Positions 20,040-33,112 of a stretch of DNA of 64,000 nt are shown piece after piece. The notes under the pieces were generated by a model. The model made no database searches. It had not been told where the DNA came from and saw only the letters and a program-made list of their open reading frames with translations. Each line of letters opens with the position of its first letter. Position 1 is the first letter of the stretch. Source of the stretch: Liolophura sinensis (Eukaryota > Mollusca > Polyplacophora > Chitonida > Chitonidae); contig NC_088305.1 in NCBI RefSeq assembly GCF_032854445.1, positions 29,166,628 through 29,230,627 of the forward strand, given 5' to 3'. The translations under genes and the position numbers were made by a program.

Positions 20040-22680
20040 GAAAATCTTCAAAACAGGCAATGGTGTAAATATTACTTCCTTTTCTTTTATAAAATACAAG
20101 CAGAACAGGTTAAATGATAGGACTGGTTACACGCTGTTACTACATGAGATAAAAAAGGCCTCATTAACTTGATACTCTCATAAACATAATTGCTACTGGG
20201 TGAACATGCAAAAAAAAGCCCCCAAACTATCATACATTCAGTATTGATTTGTAGGCACTTACGGTGTGTTGCATGTAGTGTGAACAAAAGTGTCACAACG
20301 CAATTATGTACCTGCATAAGCTTACAGCCCACGGCTACTGCAACATGTGCGATGTGCAGCTTTTTTACCTTTAGAAATTTCATAGCTTCATCACTACTCT
20401 GCGCTCTGCGTACATGTACATGTGCATGTACACATACTGCATGTTACAATTGCAGTACAGCAGCCTACACAATACTCTACTCTGTGAAAAATCTATCCAC
20501 AATCCATGACATCAGTTTTTCAAACTTTAGCACAAGTATTTTAAGTCTTCTTTCTATATCTCAATTATCTCCGAGTACCTGTACATCTTCGTGAGAGGAA
20601 ATCACTCATGCCTATAAAAGCACGTAACTCATACAAGAATGGGCATCAATATACAGCACGTGATACCGTCCTTCAGATAACTTTATTTGATTGGGTTGAT
20701 TAATCACAATGTGATATTTCTTTCTTCAGAAACAGACAGTTCAGTATATAGTGTACCATTAAAGCATATTTCGACATTCCTAAACAGACGTATCTTGTAC
20801 GGACACATGTATATGTACATGTAATAAACTCCGGCAACTTTGAAAGTACGTTGTAATCATGTGAACTTTATCTCCCAGGATTTCATTTATATTTGTACAG
20901 TGTACATGAAGTTCTGCAAATTGCGATAACATTTGTGTCAGTGCACAACTATCTGCATATACATGTGGTAGCATTTTCTCACTCTGTTGATTATTTGTGA
21001 CATTTAATACGGGTTATAACACTTGTGCATCAACTACAGAAAAATCTTCAATCTTCTCACAAGATAAAAAATTATTGTTGCCAAAAGGATAACATGAAAA
21101 AGTTGAGTAAATGTCAATCATATCAAAGTTATTGCAAACCACTTCATGTGTATCATGAAAATAATAAAACAACAACAAATAGCACTGTGTACCTGTACAT
21201 GTATACTTTCATGTGACTGCTGGCATGCAATATTTTGAGCCTCTTCCCATGATATGTCAGTTAAAAGAGAGTAATGCCATAAAAAAGGGTTAAAATATGC
21301 ATTACCTAAAACAAAAAAAAAAGCTAAAGCAACAAAAAATTAAGTACTTGAACATTGTTCAATTTTAGCACTTTTTCAGTCCTTGAAGCAGCTTGTCCTT
21401 AAGTTACAACAAAGGCCTTAATAACACATTTTTGTTAGAACATTCATCATCATCACCATCAGTTCTATAATTCCCACACTGACTGTGATACATACACATA
21501 CTCTATCAGGCTTCCATAAATTACAAGCCTGCCTCATTCTCATTCACTTACAGATTTCACAAATGAGTTCAGCTGGAATTCTCCATTAAATATCATGATT
21601 ATATCAGAATGTCACGTGACAAAAAAACAGAAACCTTGATTGCCACACAGAATGTAACCTAGTGTTCACCTTGCACAGACATATGGTTGGTACACTTAAT
21701 GTCAAGCTATGCACTGATAGGGAATTGAGCAATGTTTTAAAACTCTGGTCACTACGTCCTTCATTTTACTCTCCAAATCTTCACTACTGCATTAAACACC
21801 AAGCAAATAAATGAGATTAATAAATCATATAGGGACTAACCCTGCATACACACATGTATATGTACAAAAAAACACATGCTTTTAGCCAGTTTCCTTCAGT
21901 ATCGATAAATATGCGCAAAAATCATTGCTGTTGTTTTATCAGCATTCTGGGCTGTGATACAGGTCAAAAACAGTCGTTTTAACGGCTTCACTAAACATGC
22001 AAGACCATGAAACAAAAATTGACCTATATAATATGAAATTCTTTCAAGCTGGAAACAGAACTTTTTAAATGAACAAAAATATATTGAAGTATTTTCTAAA
22101 AATATTTTCATTAACATTTATACATTAATATAAATGTAGAAAAGAGATCACAATGTATTACCCACCAGAGTGTGTTGCTATCTTTTTACAGGATTGAATT
22201 GCAATTCTACAGAGTATAACTCACCAATGTTGACTGCAAGTGCCTAGTGCTCTGAGACCCTTTTGAATCACTTTACTTAATATATTTACACTTAAACACT
22301 TTATCTCAATTTCTGCAATACGCTTAAAGTGAACATAAAGTCAGCCAATAATGTTGAATTAACTAATGAAGTAGTGCTCCAGAAATGTTCTAAAATTATT
22401 TTAAAAATTCTACACGACTTATCAACAAAATAAATAGCAAACAATCGTCAGTACCTAGCCACTCATTTGGTGACGCCAGGTTGTAGCTATCTAGTGGGAT
22501 GTCACAAAACCTGAAGCTCTCGTGTACCACCAGTATTAAACAATGTGACAATGAGAAAATACAAACAAAAACACCTGGTACTCAACCAAGGAGTATCAGC
22601 TCTGTTCTGTGTTCAAAGGGCCGATGTTTCTTTTACTTTGGCGCTCTGTCAGGGCAATGTTCATGTACCGATTTCAGGGA
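20040..22680 (-). other. MED1 first intron, unassigned stretch rich in TACATG motifs
   Basis: Many ACATGT/TACATGTA palindromes (for example near 20,410 and 20,810). No exon recognised; open frames here have no homology I know. Confidence 0.7.
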
Positions 22681-22683
22681 ATT

Positions 22684-22713
22684 CAACACAACACAACACA
22701 ACACAACACAACA
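22684..22713. repeat. Pentanucleotide microsatellite (CAACA)n
   Basis: About six perfect units in the first MED1 intron. Confidence 0.9.
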
Positions 22714-22779
22714 GGACTTTCTGACTGATAACAGAGCCTTTCATTCAGATTTTGAGAACATATTTTCATAATAAATCTG

Positions 22780-23015
22780 ACTTTGCTAAGGAAAAATAAT
22801 GACAAAGTCACATTATTTTTCTTCAAGTAATGACTTTCACGAGGCATTTTTCTTGCCAGCTCACCCTGACAAGTTACTGCAGTGTCCTGGCCAACAAGTA
22901 GGCTACACACTGTGACATGGGCAGCTGTTCTCAGTTCCCTGCTCATAAATATGTAGCTCAAAATACATCAGTTTAACACTTAAGCTAACTGCAAAATCCA
23001 ATTTATTGCATTTCA
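22780..23015 (-). repeat. About 240-bp dispersed repeat, copy 1
   Basis: Read on the minus strand, 'tatgagcagggaactgagaa', 'taacttgtcagggtgagctg' and 'ttgcaataaattgg'-like ends match 54,695-54,940 over the whole length. Confidence 0.8.
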
Positions 23016-23019
23016 ATAT

Positions 23020-23255
23020 GCCTGTCCTATATAAGATTCAAGAATATTATTTCACTTCTACTGCAGTGACCATCTTTGCTGGGGGTGGGTGGGCGGGGGG
23101 GGAGGAGCGCATGACCATTCACAGGTTGTTCAAAGACCTCCCATAAAACAGGAGACAAGGCCAGCAGGAGCTGGATTTGAACAAAACAGAGACCGCATTG
23201 GTTAGAGGCTCCTGGGTCATTGTACTACACACTAACCACTAGGCAAACCCCCTGC
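23020..23255 (-). mobile_element. Diverged SINE with G-rich insertion
   Basis: It shares 'gaccattcacaggttg', 'agcaggagctggatttgaac' and 'ggctcctgggtcattg'. The central part has a G-run at about 23,085-23,101. Confidence 0.8.
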
Positions 23256-23259
23256 CAAT

Positions 23260-25650
23260 AACCCTAGCCCTTTGCAAAGACATTGACAGCTAACTTACAG
23301 ACGACATTAAACCCAAACATACATCCGTAAATTAAAGAGCAGCCAAACCAGCAGCAGCTGGAGGTGAGCAAAAAACCAACATCAATCGTTCAACTTCTCT
23401 GACATGTATATCAGCATGAACTAGGTCAATTCTCAGTAATACAATTAGATCCTTTTCTTACTTTAAAAACAAATGGTTGCAGTTTGCTAATGGATTGGCC
23501 CAAGACCTCAGTCTAAGGGTGGCTTACATATACTAATATGCAGGGACCCCTTGCCACCCTTAGCTCTAGACCTATGTGGACCCGATTCTGGTATAAAGAG
23601 CTCATTTAATTCCGATACATGCGCGTTAGATTCGTCCTGAGTACACATAAAGTACGGCAATTCTAAAAGCTGAAATATTTACACACATTTTGCCACAATC
23701 GTTATTTGCCTTTACATCACCATTCTCCAGTAAATTTTACAGGAGTCCAATATTGGCTCATATTTAGCAGGTCGCTGCCATGTTTTTAAAATCTGGGTCA
23801 GTGAAGTCCCTTCCATGAAATTAAATGGAACAGATGCCGAAGATAAACCCCCGTTGTCACTCCAAACTTAATTTGAGAGTTCTCACAAACTGTGCGGTCT
23901 GTCATTCTGCTCCATACCCTTCACTCGATTGCAAATTCGTGTCTCTGCAGTCACATGGCTTTCTGTCTGTCAAAACTGACAGCCAGCTGATCAAAACACA
24001 GTGACGTCGTGAAAGGTCAATCACGCATTCACATGGAGCAACAACCCAGTAGGTGAAGAATGTCGACATGGTTAATGCATGTATTCGTTCACTTTGTAAC
24101 GAATTTTGTTGCGCACAGCTTCTCTGCGCTAAACTGTTCTTAAATACCACTATCTTAACCTGGATGACTCCTCTCCTGTGATCTACGCCTAACCCCATAT
24201 TAAAAGATCACAGCCAAGATCCTTGGCTGCTAATACATCATTTTTCAATTTAAAATGTTTCACCATTAAAGCAACTTTAGATGGGTTTTAAACTGTGCCT
24301 TCTGGTTGCTGAACAGTACCACTTACCTAATTTCTAAAAATGTATATTCATATTCTTTTAGATACTAGCATGACAAATTTGGAAAATGACAAATTATGAA
24401 AACTCAGAAGAAAATAAAACTGAAAATATCTGACAAACAATCACAAACTCATGTCGGTGGAAACAGCACTTCATATGATTAAGCACAACATATAATGACT
24501 GTCAAAAAGACCAACAAGCCACATTTCAGACAGCTATTATTTTTCAGTTGTAATGTCCCCATATCTTGCAGTACACGGGAGATGAATACTAATTTTCAAT
24601 TGACAGTCTGCGCTTTAACCCAGCAGCAGTAAGCTTACTGCCTTAAATATCACTGAAATTCTACATCCAAAATCAAAATCTGCATTCCAAGTCACACAGT
24701 AATATCAATGGAAAAACTGAGAATGGCAAGTAGACAGGGTTTCTCTGAAATGTTGCCCCTTTATTGGCCATGGAAAGCAGCTGCAACCTTTGACTTCAAA
24801 GGCCCTGTCTGTGACAGGGTGCTAATTTAACTACGGCTGCTATGCTGTGGAGGGTGTAGTAGCACGGAATGCAAATCTGGCTTTACCGCTTACTAGAAAA
24901 AAATGACAGTTACGTACAGCAATTTAACACAATGCATGCATGTATTCTTTAGCAGAAAAAATATAGTTTTGCAGAATCAGAAACTTGCAGCACAAAACAT
25001 GGACAGAAAATCTACAAACAACATGTCTGTCTGTGTGCATACATGGTAGGAAATGTACAGGTTAAAGTGTAAACACTATGTGCTTATGGAATGAACCAGA
25101 GCTTCACAATGAGGACTCACCTTTCAGTTTATATCTACATGTGAACAAACAAATTAGGAAAAACAACGACTGTACTCTGAACACCTGAGCTTTCCTGTGT
25201 TGACAGTTGTGTAGTAGTAGATGGCAAGTGGTGTAGCTAAAAGGAGGGCACTGAGTGCAACTTTTCTATAGAAATTAGGCCAAATCAAATTTATGTACTG
25301 ACTGCCCCGAAGCACATAAATTACATACTTATCAGTTGAGAATGTCAATATGGAAAATATGTTGGTTTCAGGACCTGCCCGTTCCTGCTTGTTGACAATA
25401 CACATACCGTTCCATACGTGAAGAAAATCTGATCGCAAAACCTTCTCTACTCTCAGACGCGCAAAATTTACCCCACAGTCCGCTGTAACCGACTTACATG
25501 TTTCTGTGCAAAACCAAAACAAAGGCCATTCCTGCGTCAAAATCTATGCTTTTTTTGCACATCAAACGCTAGATAACATGCACTTCAGACATCTCTGATG
25601 CACCATATTCAATAAGTACGACATCCAGAAGGAAACACGGTTAGACATTA
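23260..25650 (-). other. MED1 first intron, 5' part, unassigned
   Basis: A 128-codon minus-strand frame at 25,154-25,540 is present but has no recognised domain or splice context. Nothing else is supported. Confidence 0.65.
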
Positions 25651-25651
25651 C

Positions 25652-25740
25652 CTGGGTTTTGTATCGTCGGGTTGTCTCAGCTCAGGGTATATCCCTGGCT
25701 TGGCTGCCATCTTTGATTTCTTTTTGCAGTCTAGCGCCCT
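25652..25740 (-). promoter_or_regulatory. MED1: Probable MED1 5' UTR exon with YY1-like element and upstream ATG
   Basis: A GTAATG donor follows 25652 on the minus strand and GC content rises here. The segment has AAAGATGGCAGCC (about 25,702-25,714), which fits the YY1 element AANATGGC often found just downstream of start sites. Its ATG (25710) opens 19 codons but cannot join exon 1 (17339) in frame: a TGA appears 3 codons after the junction. I therefore treat it as 5' UTR. The exact transcription start is not visible. Confidence 0.55.
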
Positions 25741-25746
25741 CTGGTG
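25732..25746 (-). promoter_or_regulatory. CTCF-like motif between MED1 and Ral
   Basis: The minus strand reads CACCAGAGGGCGCTA, differing at one base from the core of the bilaterian CTCF consensus CACCAGGGGGCGCTA. It lies just upstream of the presumed MED1 5' exon inside the divergent promoter. Confidence 0.5.
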
Positions 25747-25879
25747 ACGACTCCATCAACTAAATCTGGCATTTTGGTAAAATTTACATTTTTGCTGCAG
25801 CGTGTATTGCGATGCGATAAAATATACCGATTGCACTGCAATCAGTGTTCATCATATCCTGCCATTCACGAGTATTGAA

Positions 25880-26210
25880 ATGGTAATAATTTCCCCCATA
25901 GATCCACAGATTCCTGCGCCAAAACAACAGCCCGGCCCATCCATATGAGCGTGTGACGTCATTTTATCAGTGTTCGGCTATACATCGGGCATGTTCGGGG
26001 AATTCCGGAGGTTAATCTGGCCCTCCCAGGAGCCTTTGCGGCCGGCATATCGCCATTTGTCAGAGCAGGGAAGGCGGCTTCACTGTGTGATCGCTCGCCT
26101 CACATTCTAACTCACAAACGGGATTTCTTTTACGTGGATCGTGATTGTTCCCGAGTTTACCAGCAGTTTGGATCTGTACCTGGTCTCAACTAGAATCATC
26201 GACGAAATCG
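25880..26210 (+). promoter_or_regulatory. RALA: Ral promoter and non-coding exon 1
   Basis: A GC- and CpG-rich island in an otherwise AT-rich region ends at a strong GTGAGT donor after 26210, on the strand of Ral. The next acceptor on this strand that leads into Ral is before 42696. A YY1-like CGCCATTT (26,051-26,058) lies inside. I infer that exon 1 is entirely 5' UTR because the start codon lies in exon 2. The start site probably lies at about 26,000-26,100. Confidence 0.6.
25954..25961. promoter_or_regulatory. Palindromic cAMP response element (TGACGTCA)
   Basis: A perfect 8-bp CREB/ATF site lies in the GC-rich stretch upstream of the Ral first exon. CpG-containing CREs are characteristic of promoters, and the position in a divergent promoter supports function. 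Binding is inferred. Confidence 0.5.
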
Positions 26211-28138
26211 GTGAGTTATGCTTCTTAAACTACTCGATCGAAAATAGTTTCACTTACTTTTTGACTTATAATTTTTAAGGGCGCAACCAGCCTAAAGTAA
26301 GGCGAAGAGAGAGCGCTTGACTTGGGCTGTGTCTTTGGAAATGTTTGAATCTAGACAGATTGTGTGTGTCTTGGCAACTCGGGGAGGAATAATGAAACTG
26401 TCCTTCTTTATGCCTTTAATAAAACACCCAGCACTTCCCCACTGCATCGTATGAATGTCAGACTCAAAAGTTTATTATTTTTGTGCAGCTTTTGCTGAAA
26501 TGTTCAGCGATTTGTTTCAAAGCAGCCTCTTCTCTGCAATCTCTGATCTCATGTGTTTGGGCTTGGGATGACGGATTTTCCTGAGAAATGGGTACTGGAG
26601 GGAAGGGTTTTTTTGGGGGGGTTATTGTGTGCGGAGGTGATGTGTTATTTGTATGTTCTGTTGATTCATATTTATTTTTAATACCAGTGTGTTAATTTCA
26701 TACTTTTTTCGAAAACTACTTTCACCACATATAACTAAGCTTACATGTAAAATTTATTCTATTAGTCAGTCGCTGTAAAACATATCAGTTTCATAAAAGG
26801 CCTCAAATTTTTGCTCTGTACTCTGTGAAAGAGCTGTAGACTCACATGTGTAAGCAGTATATGTATAGTATATATGAGGCTGGGAACAATTGCTCATTGT
26901 TTACATACACATCCGTGACTAATGACTGGATCAAAATGTGAGCTGTTTGTACTGAGCGACATTCCAACATGTAAAGGACACTCCACAGTTTCTAACATGA
27001 TGGAAGTGGTGGGTGTGGCCATCCCACTTACACATGTATGTATGTTGTGTGTGCAGGAAATGTCACTAATGTCAGACGAAAAGATTATACTAAATCCCAA
27101 GGTAGTGTGTTCAAATCCAGCTCTCGTCGGTTTGGCTGTTGTCTGACAATGAGGTGTTTTGTCAGGTACCAGCTGAGCAGTGGTACTTGTTTGAGCTCTT
27201 AGTTGATTTGTGTAACTTCATATTGTGCTTAACAAATTTTACTTCTATCCTAACTGAGTTACCTGTCCTTGTTAAATATGTTGAGGCTTGTCAGTAGAGA
27301 GCATCACATAGAGCATCATCAGGGAATCTTGTTCTTCAGGGTGCAGTCCCCTACTTAACGAACAGCCCTTAGATCCAGTGTCATGGAATATTTCATTTGA
27401 ATGTTACTTTTCAAAAGAGCATTTAACAGGTAATATGCCAGGTGTCCTCATAAACCGTGACATTTCATGAAGCAAGGGTTTTAGGAGTCATTTAGAACGC
27501 TCTTACTCTTGCATGTGGATAGAACTAAAATGCTTTGAGTGCACAGATTGTGATCAAATTTGAGGAAGTTTACAGTGTTAAATTTGTAAATTTGAGACAC
27601 TTTTGAGTCTGTCATATTTTCTGGCCTTCTAAATAAGGTGCTTAACACCCTTGAGATTTTGTTGTCACATGGCTTTCAGAACTTATCACATGGTTCACCT
27701 AACTCCACATTTAATAGGATCCAGGTGAATTTTTATGAAGTCCTCTTAGTTATACTCTTGGATGCAGTAATGCTGCATGTCTATGTAATAGACATAGACA
27801 TGTAGCATGCCCTGAGAAATCCTGAAAAATCTTCTAAATCAATTTTCACTTGTCTCATGTGTTCATGCACTTTGCATTTTGTGAACCTTTGCATGTATTT
27901 CTGTTTTACAGTTCCCAGATATTCATGTAAAATGTTCAGCTGACATAATGTGTACTGTATTTAAATGTATCTTACTTCTACATTTACACGCATGAATTAA
28001 AAATTACCAGCTTTTAGGATTATGTACATGAGAAGCAATTAAAACGTTAAAGCTACATGTATTTCATTGATCCTACATTTATGACATATACAGATGTACA
28101 AACAGATAACATGCATTTATTTCTTTTGTTGTTCCATA

Positions 28139-28290
28139 CTTGAGAAGGTCTTTCAGCAACCTGCGGATAGTCATGAGTTTCCGTTGGACTCTTCCCCGGT
28201 TCCCTCCCACCATAATGCTAGCTGCCGTCATAGATGTGAAATATTTTTGAGTACGGCTTTAAACACCAGTCAAATAAATAAATAAATATT
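28139..28290 (+). mobile_element. Truncated SINE, plus orientation
   Basis: 'cagcaacctgcggatagtca', 'cccaccataatgctagctgc' and an AAATAAAT tail. Confidence 0.9.
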
Positions 28291-31200
28291 CAATTCAGTG
28301 CCGCATTCCAGGATTGTTTATCTTATAGTGTGGGTGTCAGTTTTATGGGTGTAGAAAACTGAAATGCACAGGATAAACACTCGGCCTGTGTAAAAATTTG
28401 CATACTGACTTGTACGTCATATTGGTGGACCATCAGTCATCTTCAACGAAAGTATTGCTAGTTCACAGCCCCGAGAACTAATTACAAATGACGCCCGTGA
28501 AAAACTAGAGCACAAGAATCTAGAAGTTCACTGTCACAAACCAGGCGTGCATATTCGAAGGACGTGAACTGTTCTTGTGTCCACAGACAGGTAAAATGTG
28601 TGATGGGTTGAATAAAATCTTACCTGTAATTGGTGAGCTCATGTCAGCAAGTCTCTCATCAGGGGAAATAAATAAAATCCATGTCAGAATTATCTTTTTT
28701 TTTTTTTTTTTTGGCGTAATGGCAGTGGGAAGCTGAACCTACTGTACATATTGTATCATCAAAACCTGCGAGTCATAACCGTCTGATCCTGTTGTTAAAA
28801 GTATAGAAAATGCTTGCCAGCCTTATTGATGAAAACATTGATTTTTATTAAGGATACAAATGCAGATTATTACAATGCCGCTTTTTCAGTGTTGATTTTC
28901 AATTCTTTTGAAATTTAAACCAAGCAATCACACAATAAATTTGTGAATAATCAATAGATACGTGCTAAAAACTGGCACAGGTAAAATTCTGGTAGGATCA
29001 AATAACAAAAATCAGTACCTGTTGCATGTGATAGGTCAAACCAAAAGACATTTCACCCCCTGATCAGTGATTATGGCACAGTGAAAATGCTCTACAAGTA
29101 CTGTGTATGTGAATGCTGGTTCATAAAGGTGATAGGGGGATACACCTGTAGCTGACAAATGTTCACACTTAAGACTTCAATAAAACAAACAAGAGATAGA
29201 TTTGAGCCAACAAACTGTCCTACATGTACCTCAGGCTTGAGAACAACACTTCAGCTGAGGGCCCTCAGTACTGAATGTACCCAGAGCAATTACATTATAA
29301 CCTACAGGTAGTGCTACAGGGTTAAATTGTCACATGCCTTTGACAAATGAGGTCGTCGGTTCAAATCCAACTCTTGCTGCTTAGGCTGCGACTTAAGGTC
29401 AGGAGGTTTATTAGGTGTACACATGTACAAGAGTGGCGGATTATTGTGGTCTCACGATTTTCCGCCACCCTTAAAACCAGACGTAAGTGAAAAATTAATT
29501 TTTGTTTTCAGCAGTTTGTCGTTTCGAATTGAATCTTGTCACATGTCTTTGAGGTTAAGTTTGAGTGTCAGGCTGTTTGGCTCATTTTAGACACCCATGA
29601 CTGTTTTTGCTGTCTTTTGGACAGTTCTCCAGGCTTTCTTTCAAAATGATTTGCCTTATTGAATTGAAACATAGTATGCAGCTTTGTTAGGACAAGTCAC
29701 GTTTCAAGTTTGAGTTTTGGTCTGGTTTGTAGGGGGGGTTTTTTGTATTTTTTTTACAAATTTTGGGTGTTTTTCTCCTGCTGTAGATTGAAACATATAG
29801 GAACAAGTAGCTATTATTCTGACATCCCAAATGGATAGGGTCATGTACCAGTATTGCAAAACGTCCATAATGCTTGTTTTTCTGTCTGTGTCAAAATATT
29901 AAAACTTGTTACCATCGAGACTATAGGCAAAGGACTTTCGTTTCCGGTATAACTGATCGGTGAGAGTTTTGTTGACTTTTAAAGTTCAGTCAGTCAGTCA
30001 ATCTAAATTAGGCAGCACAGACCCTGTTAACTGCCAGTACTTGGGTCATCAATGAACATAGACATGTACATGTAAATGTATTAAAATATACATCAACACA
30101 TAAGAGCACTGTTAAGATGACTGGTAAGATAACAGTCTAGTTGAATACCCTAAATGTGGTCCTGTTTCAGAGGATTCAGTGACCTGATAAAACATGGCTA
30201 CTTTTAAGCCCAGTCAGCACAATTCACACTCACACTGCTAAAGAAAAAAGCCCTAAATCTCTTCATCTCTCCCTGCCTCAGCCAAAATTGTTAACACTTC
30301 TCAGAATTTCCAATTACCAAAATTGAATTTCCATGTATTTTCTTTGTCATAAGGACTGGCCATTAAGTGCGATAATTGCTGTTCTAAGGAGCAGAGAATT
30401 GTCATGGTAACTGTTTGCACACATCAGGACATTAGTAATACACAAATGTTGGCCTTAGCGTTAATGTGTGAAAGATTGAATTAATTTACATGTAGATGCC
30501 TAATAAGTAAACAGTATACACAGTACATTTCATGTGATGTCACTGTTCACTACAGTTTTACTAAATGGAAGAAGTGTGTTTTAGGATGGAAAAAAGAAAA
30601 AATTTAGTAGATGGATGGGTGAAGAGTTGATGATAAATTTCCTATCCCTATCTCTGGTTTCTGAGGCTGACGGGGTGGGGGGGGGGGGGTGATACCAATT
30701 TGGGACCTCTTAATTTTGATTTCCCCCCTTCAGAATCCCTGTGTTTACAATACTCTAGCCACTCAGGGGAATGAACACAGTTATCAGCCCTGGGTCATCT
30801 TTATTATTGATCACTGTGTGTGTATATAAGCTCTGCCCTCCCCCTCCCCACCTTTTCAGCTAGACTGTCCCTGATAGGAGCATCCCCAGTATATGACTGT
30901 CAGCCTTTCACCCATGCTATCCCCAAGTGATGTGTAACACAGCTGCCAGCAACTTCATTCATGCTTCAGGGGAAGGCATGGGCAATCTCTAGGGGGCATC
31001 TTCAAATTACCTCATCACAGTAGGCACTGACCTGTACATGCCCAGGATTTGTCCATGTGGTTATATACTTAAGGTCTAGTGCATAGTGTAGAGTCCATGC
31101 CAAAGTGTACATGTTAGATTTACAGGTACATGCATGTGACATGCACCATGGTTATGGTTAGAAGCTCAGATAGATATTCCCCAAAGAAACACCCTTAAAC

Positions 31201-31459
31201 GATAAAAATTGTCAGTATGTATAGATGTACATGTACAGTGTACTAACAACAACAACAAAACAGAACAAAGAAAAATAAATGTTACATTAAATGATTTATG
31301 TGCATAGTCATTAAATATTTAATATACGTGAACATGCTGTAAATAGGTACTAGGTACAAGTAATACATGTAGTAGATACATAAGTAGTACATAATTAAAT
31401 GCTAGCACAGAAGTCTTTACAATCTCTGTTAAAGATCTAGAAGTTGGTGGCTGATAACT

Positions 31460-31680
31460 TCTACTGGAGGTCCACTAGCCCTTGACCATTAAGGTTGCTA
31501 GTTTAAATCCAGCTCTGGCTCATAAGCCATTTGCGATTTATCTGGCAAGGGGTAGTGGTTTTACAAGGCAAGTTTCCTCCGCTATATGCCAGACTGCTGT
31601 TGTTCTTGTGTATAAAGTGGAGTGTAATTGTTTTCATACAACATATATGTAAAACAACTAAACAAAATAAATAAATACTA
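31460..31680 (+). mobile_element. Third tRNA-like SINE family, longest copy
   Basis: B-box-like 'agtttaaatccagctctgg' is followed by 'gatttatctggcaagg' and an AAATAAATA tail. Related fragments lie at about 27,090-27,190 and 29,330-29,430, both with 'ttcaaatcca'. Confidence 0.55.
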
Positions 31681-32740
31681 TCAGTGATCAGATGATAGGA
31701 ATTCAAACTGTTCACTATGCAGTAAAGCACCATGACTAATTACATGTCCTATTTTTTTCTGTAGGAACTGCAATCACATACAAGAAGGGAAGGTTTACAT
31801 AATGTACAAAAAGATCTCTATACAGTAAAGCAGTAACCAGTATAATTTCCTGATCACACTTGTGTTAAAAGCCTAGATATTTCCTTCAAAGCCAAACTTT
31901 TTATGTGGCTGGCATGTTAAATTCAAGATCTAAAGACACAGGGTAAGAGTTACACCGAACAGGGGTCGTCAGTCAGGGTGTTGTCTGTACTGTGCTTGGG
32001 GCCGGGGCCATGTGTAGCTCCTCACCATGTAGATTTAACCCTCCCTGTTTTCCTACCCATCAACACTCTAGAGGCCTCTGTACACCATAATTTCTGTCTA
32101 CATGTACCAGCAGCATGTGAAATCAGCTACAAGCCCATTTGAATGTAATTGTAAGGCAGCTAGCTGTTAATTGTTTGTTGGTCGTATTTTAAATTTGCTT
32201 AAAATCAAGTACGATACACATGTTCATGTATAAAATGACTTGACCAAGCAGACTACCTGTACGTGTATATAAACCGTTCACTCCATCAACTCACAACCGT
32301 CGCTTGTAAGTTTTATCTACAAATATGTCAATATGTTTAATCCATATACTGTCAAACATACATGTAGTATGATATCAAATATATGCACATGTAACTGAAT
32401 TGATTCCGTGTAACAACTGTTTCAAGGCAGTCAGATATATGCTTACAGTACATGTGTGAAACATTTCTTCCTTAAGATTCACATGTATATACTACACACA
32501 TGTAATTGTAGGTTTAATTGAGGTCAGAATTTCTATAGTGACAGGTCTAGAAACCTTCAGGCAATGTTGTCATGTAAGTTGTAGTACTGGTCACTTAACC
32601 TTACATTCCACAGTGGCCAGGTAGGTCTAGTCTCTGTACCTTCTATTCTCATATTACCTGTATTTATACCTTTTGGCTTCAGGCAAGTCTGGGCCCACTT
32701 TCATAAAACTCTGTAAGTCATATTTCCTGTATTTATTTAG

Positions 32741-32935
32741 TATTTATTTGATCGGTGTTTTTATTGCTGTACACAAGAATATTTCACCCATACGACGGCG
32801 GCCAGCAATATGATGGAAGGAAACCAGGAAGAGCCCAGGGTGAAACCCTTGACCATCCGCATTTCCAACGAACGGCTGAAGAGGAAACAAGCATGAGCTC
32901 CGGACTTTAACTCACAGTGACGGCATTCTCGTAAC
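32741..32935 (-). mobile_element. SINE inside tandem duplication, copy 1
   Basis: 'acacaagaatatttcaccca', 'acgacggcggccagc' and 'cttgaccatccgca' match the family. Confidence 0.88.
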
Positions 32936-33112
32936 TTTTTGTCATAAAAGTCGTTAGGTTATAGTGAATTAATTCCATGTTGGCTTACATTCCACAGTGG
33001 CCAGGTAGGTCTGGTCTGTGCAGCTTCCATTCTCATATTACATGTCTTTATACCTTCTGGCTTCAGGCAAGTCTGAGTCAAATTTCACAAAACTTCGCAG
33101 GTCATATTTCCT

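Noticed and set aside
25154-25540. 128-codon minus-strand ORF near the MED1 promoter
   Set aside because: AT-rich, no recognised domain, no supporting splice or promoter signals. It may be chance.
25652-25710. ATG at 25710 as the true MED1 start
   Set aside because: The frame does not continue into exon 1 or the possible 17,981-18,060 exon, while the ATG at 17337 aligns with the MED1 N-terminus.
30671-30690. G13 run, and C13 run at 46,999-47,011, as G-quadruplex elements
   Set aside because: Single homopolymers without regular G-tract spacing; likely simple slippage.
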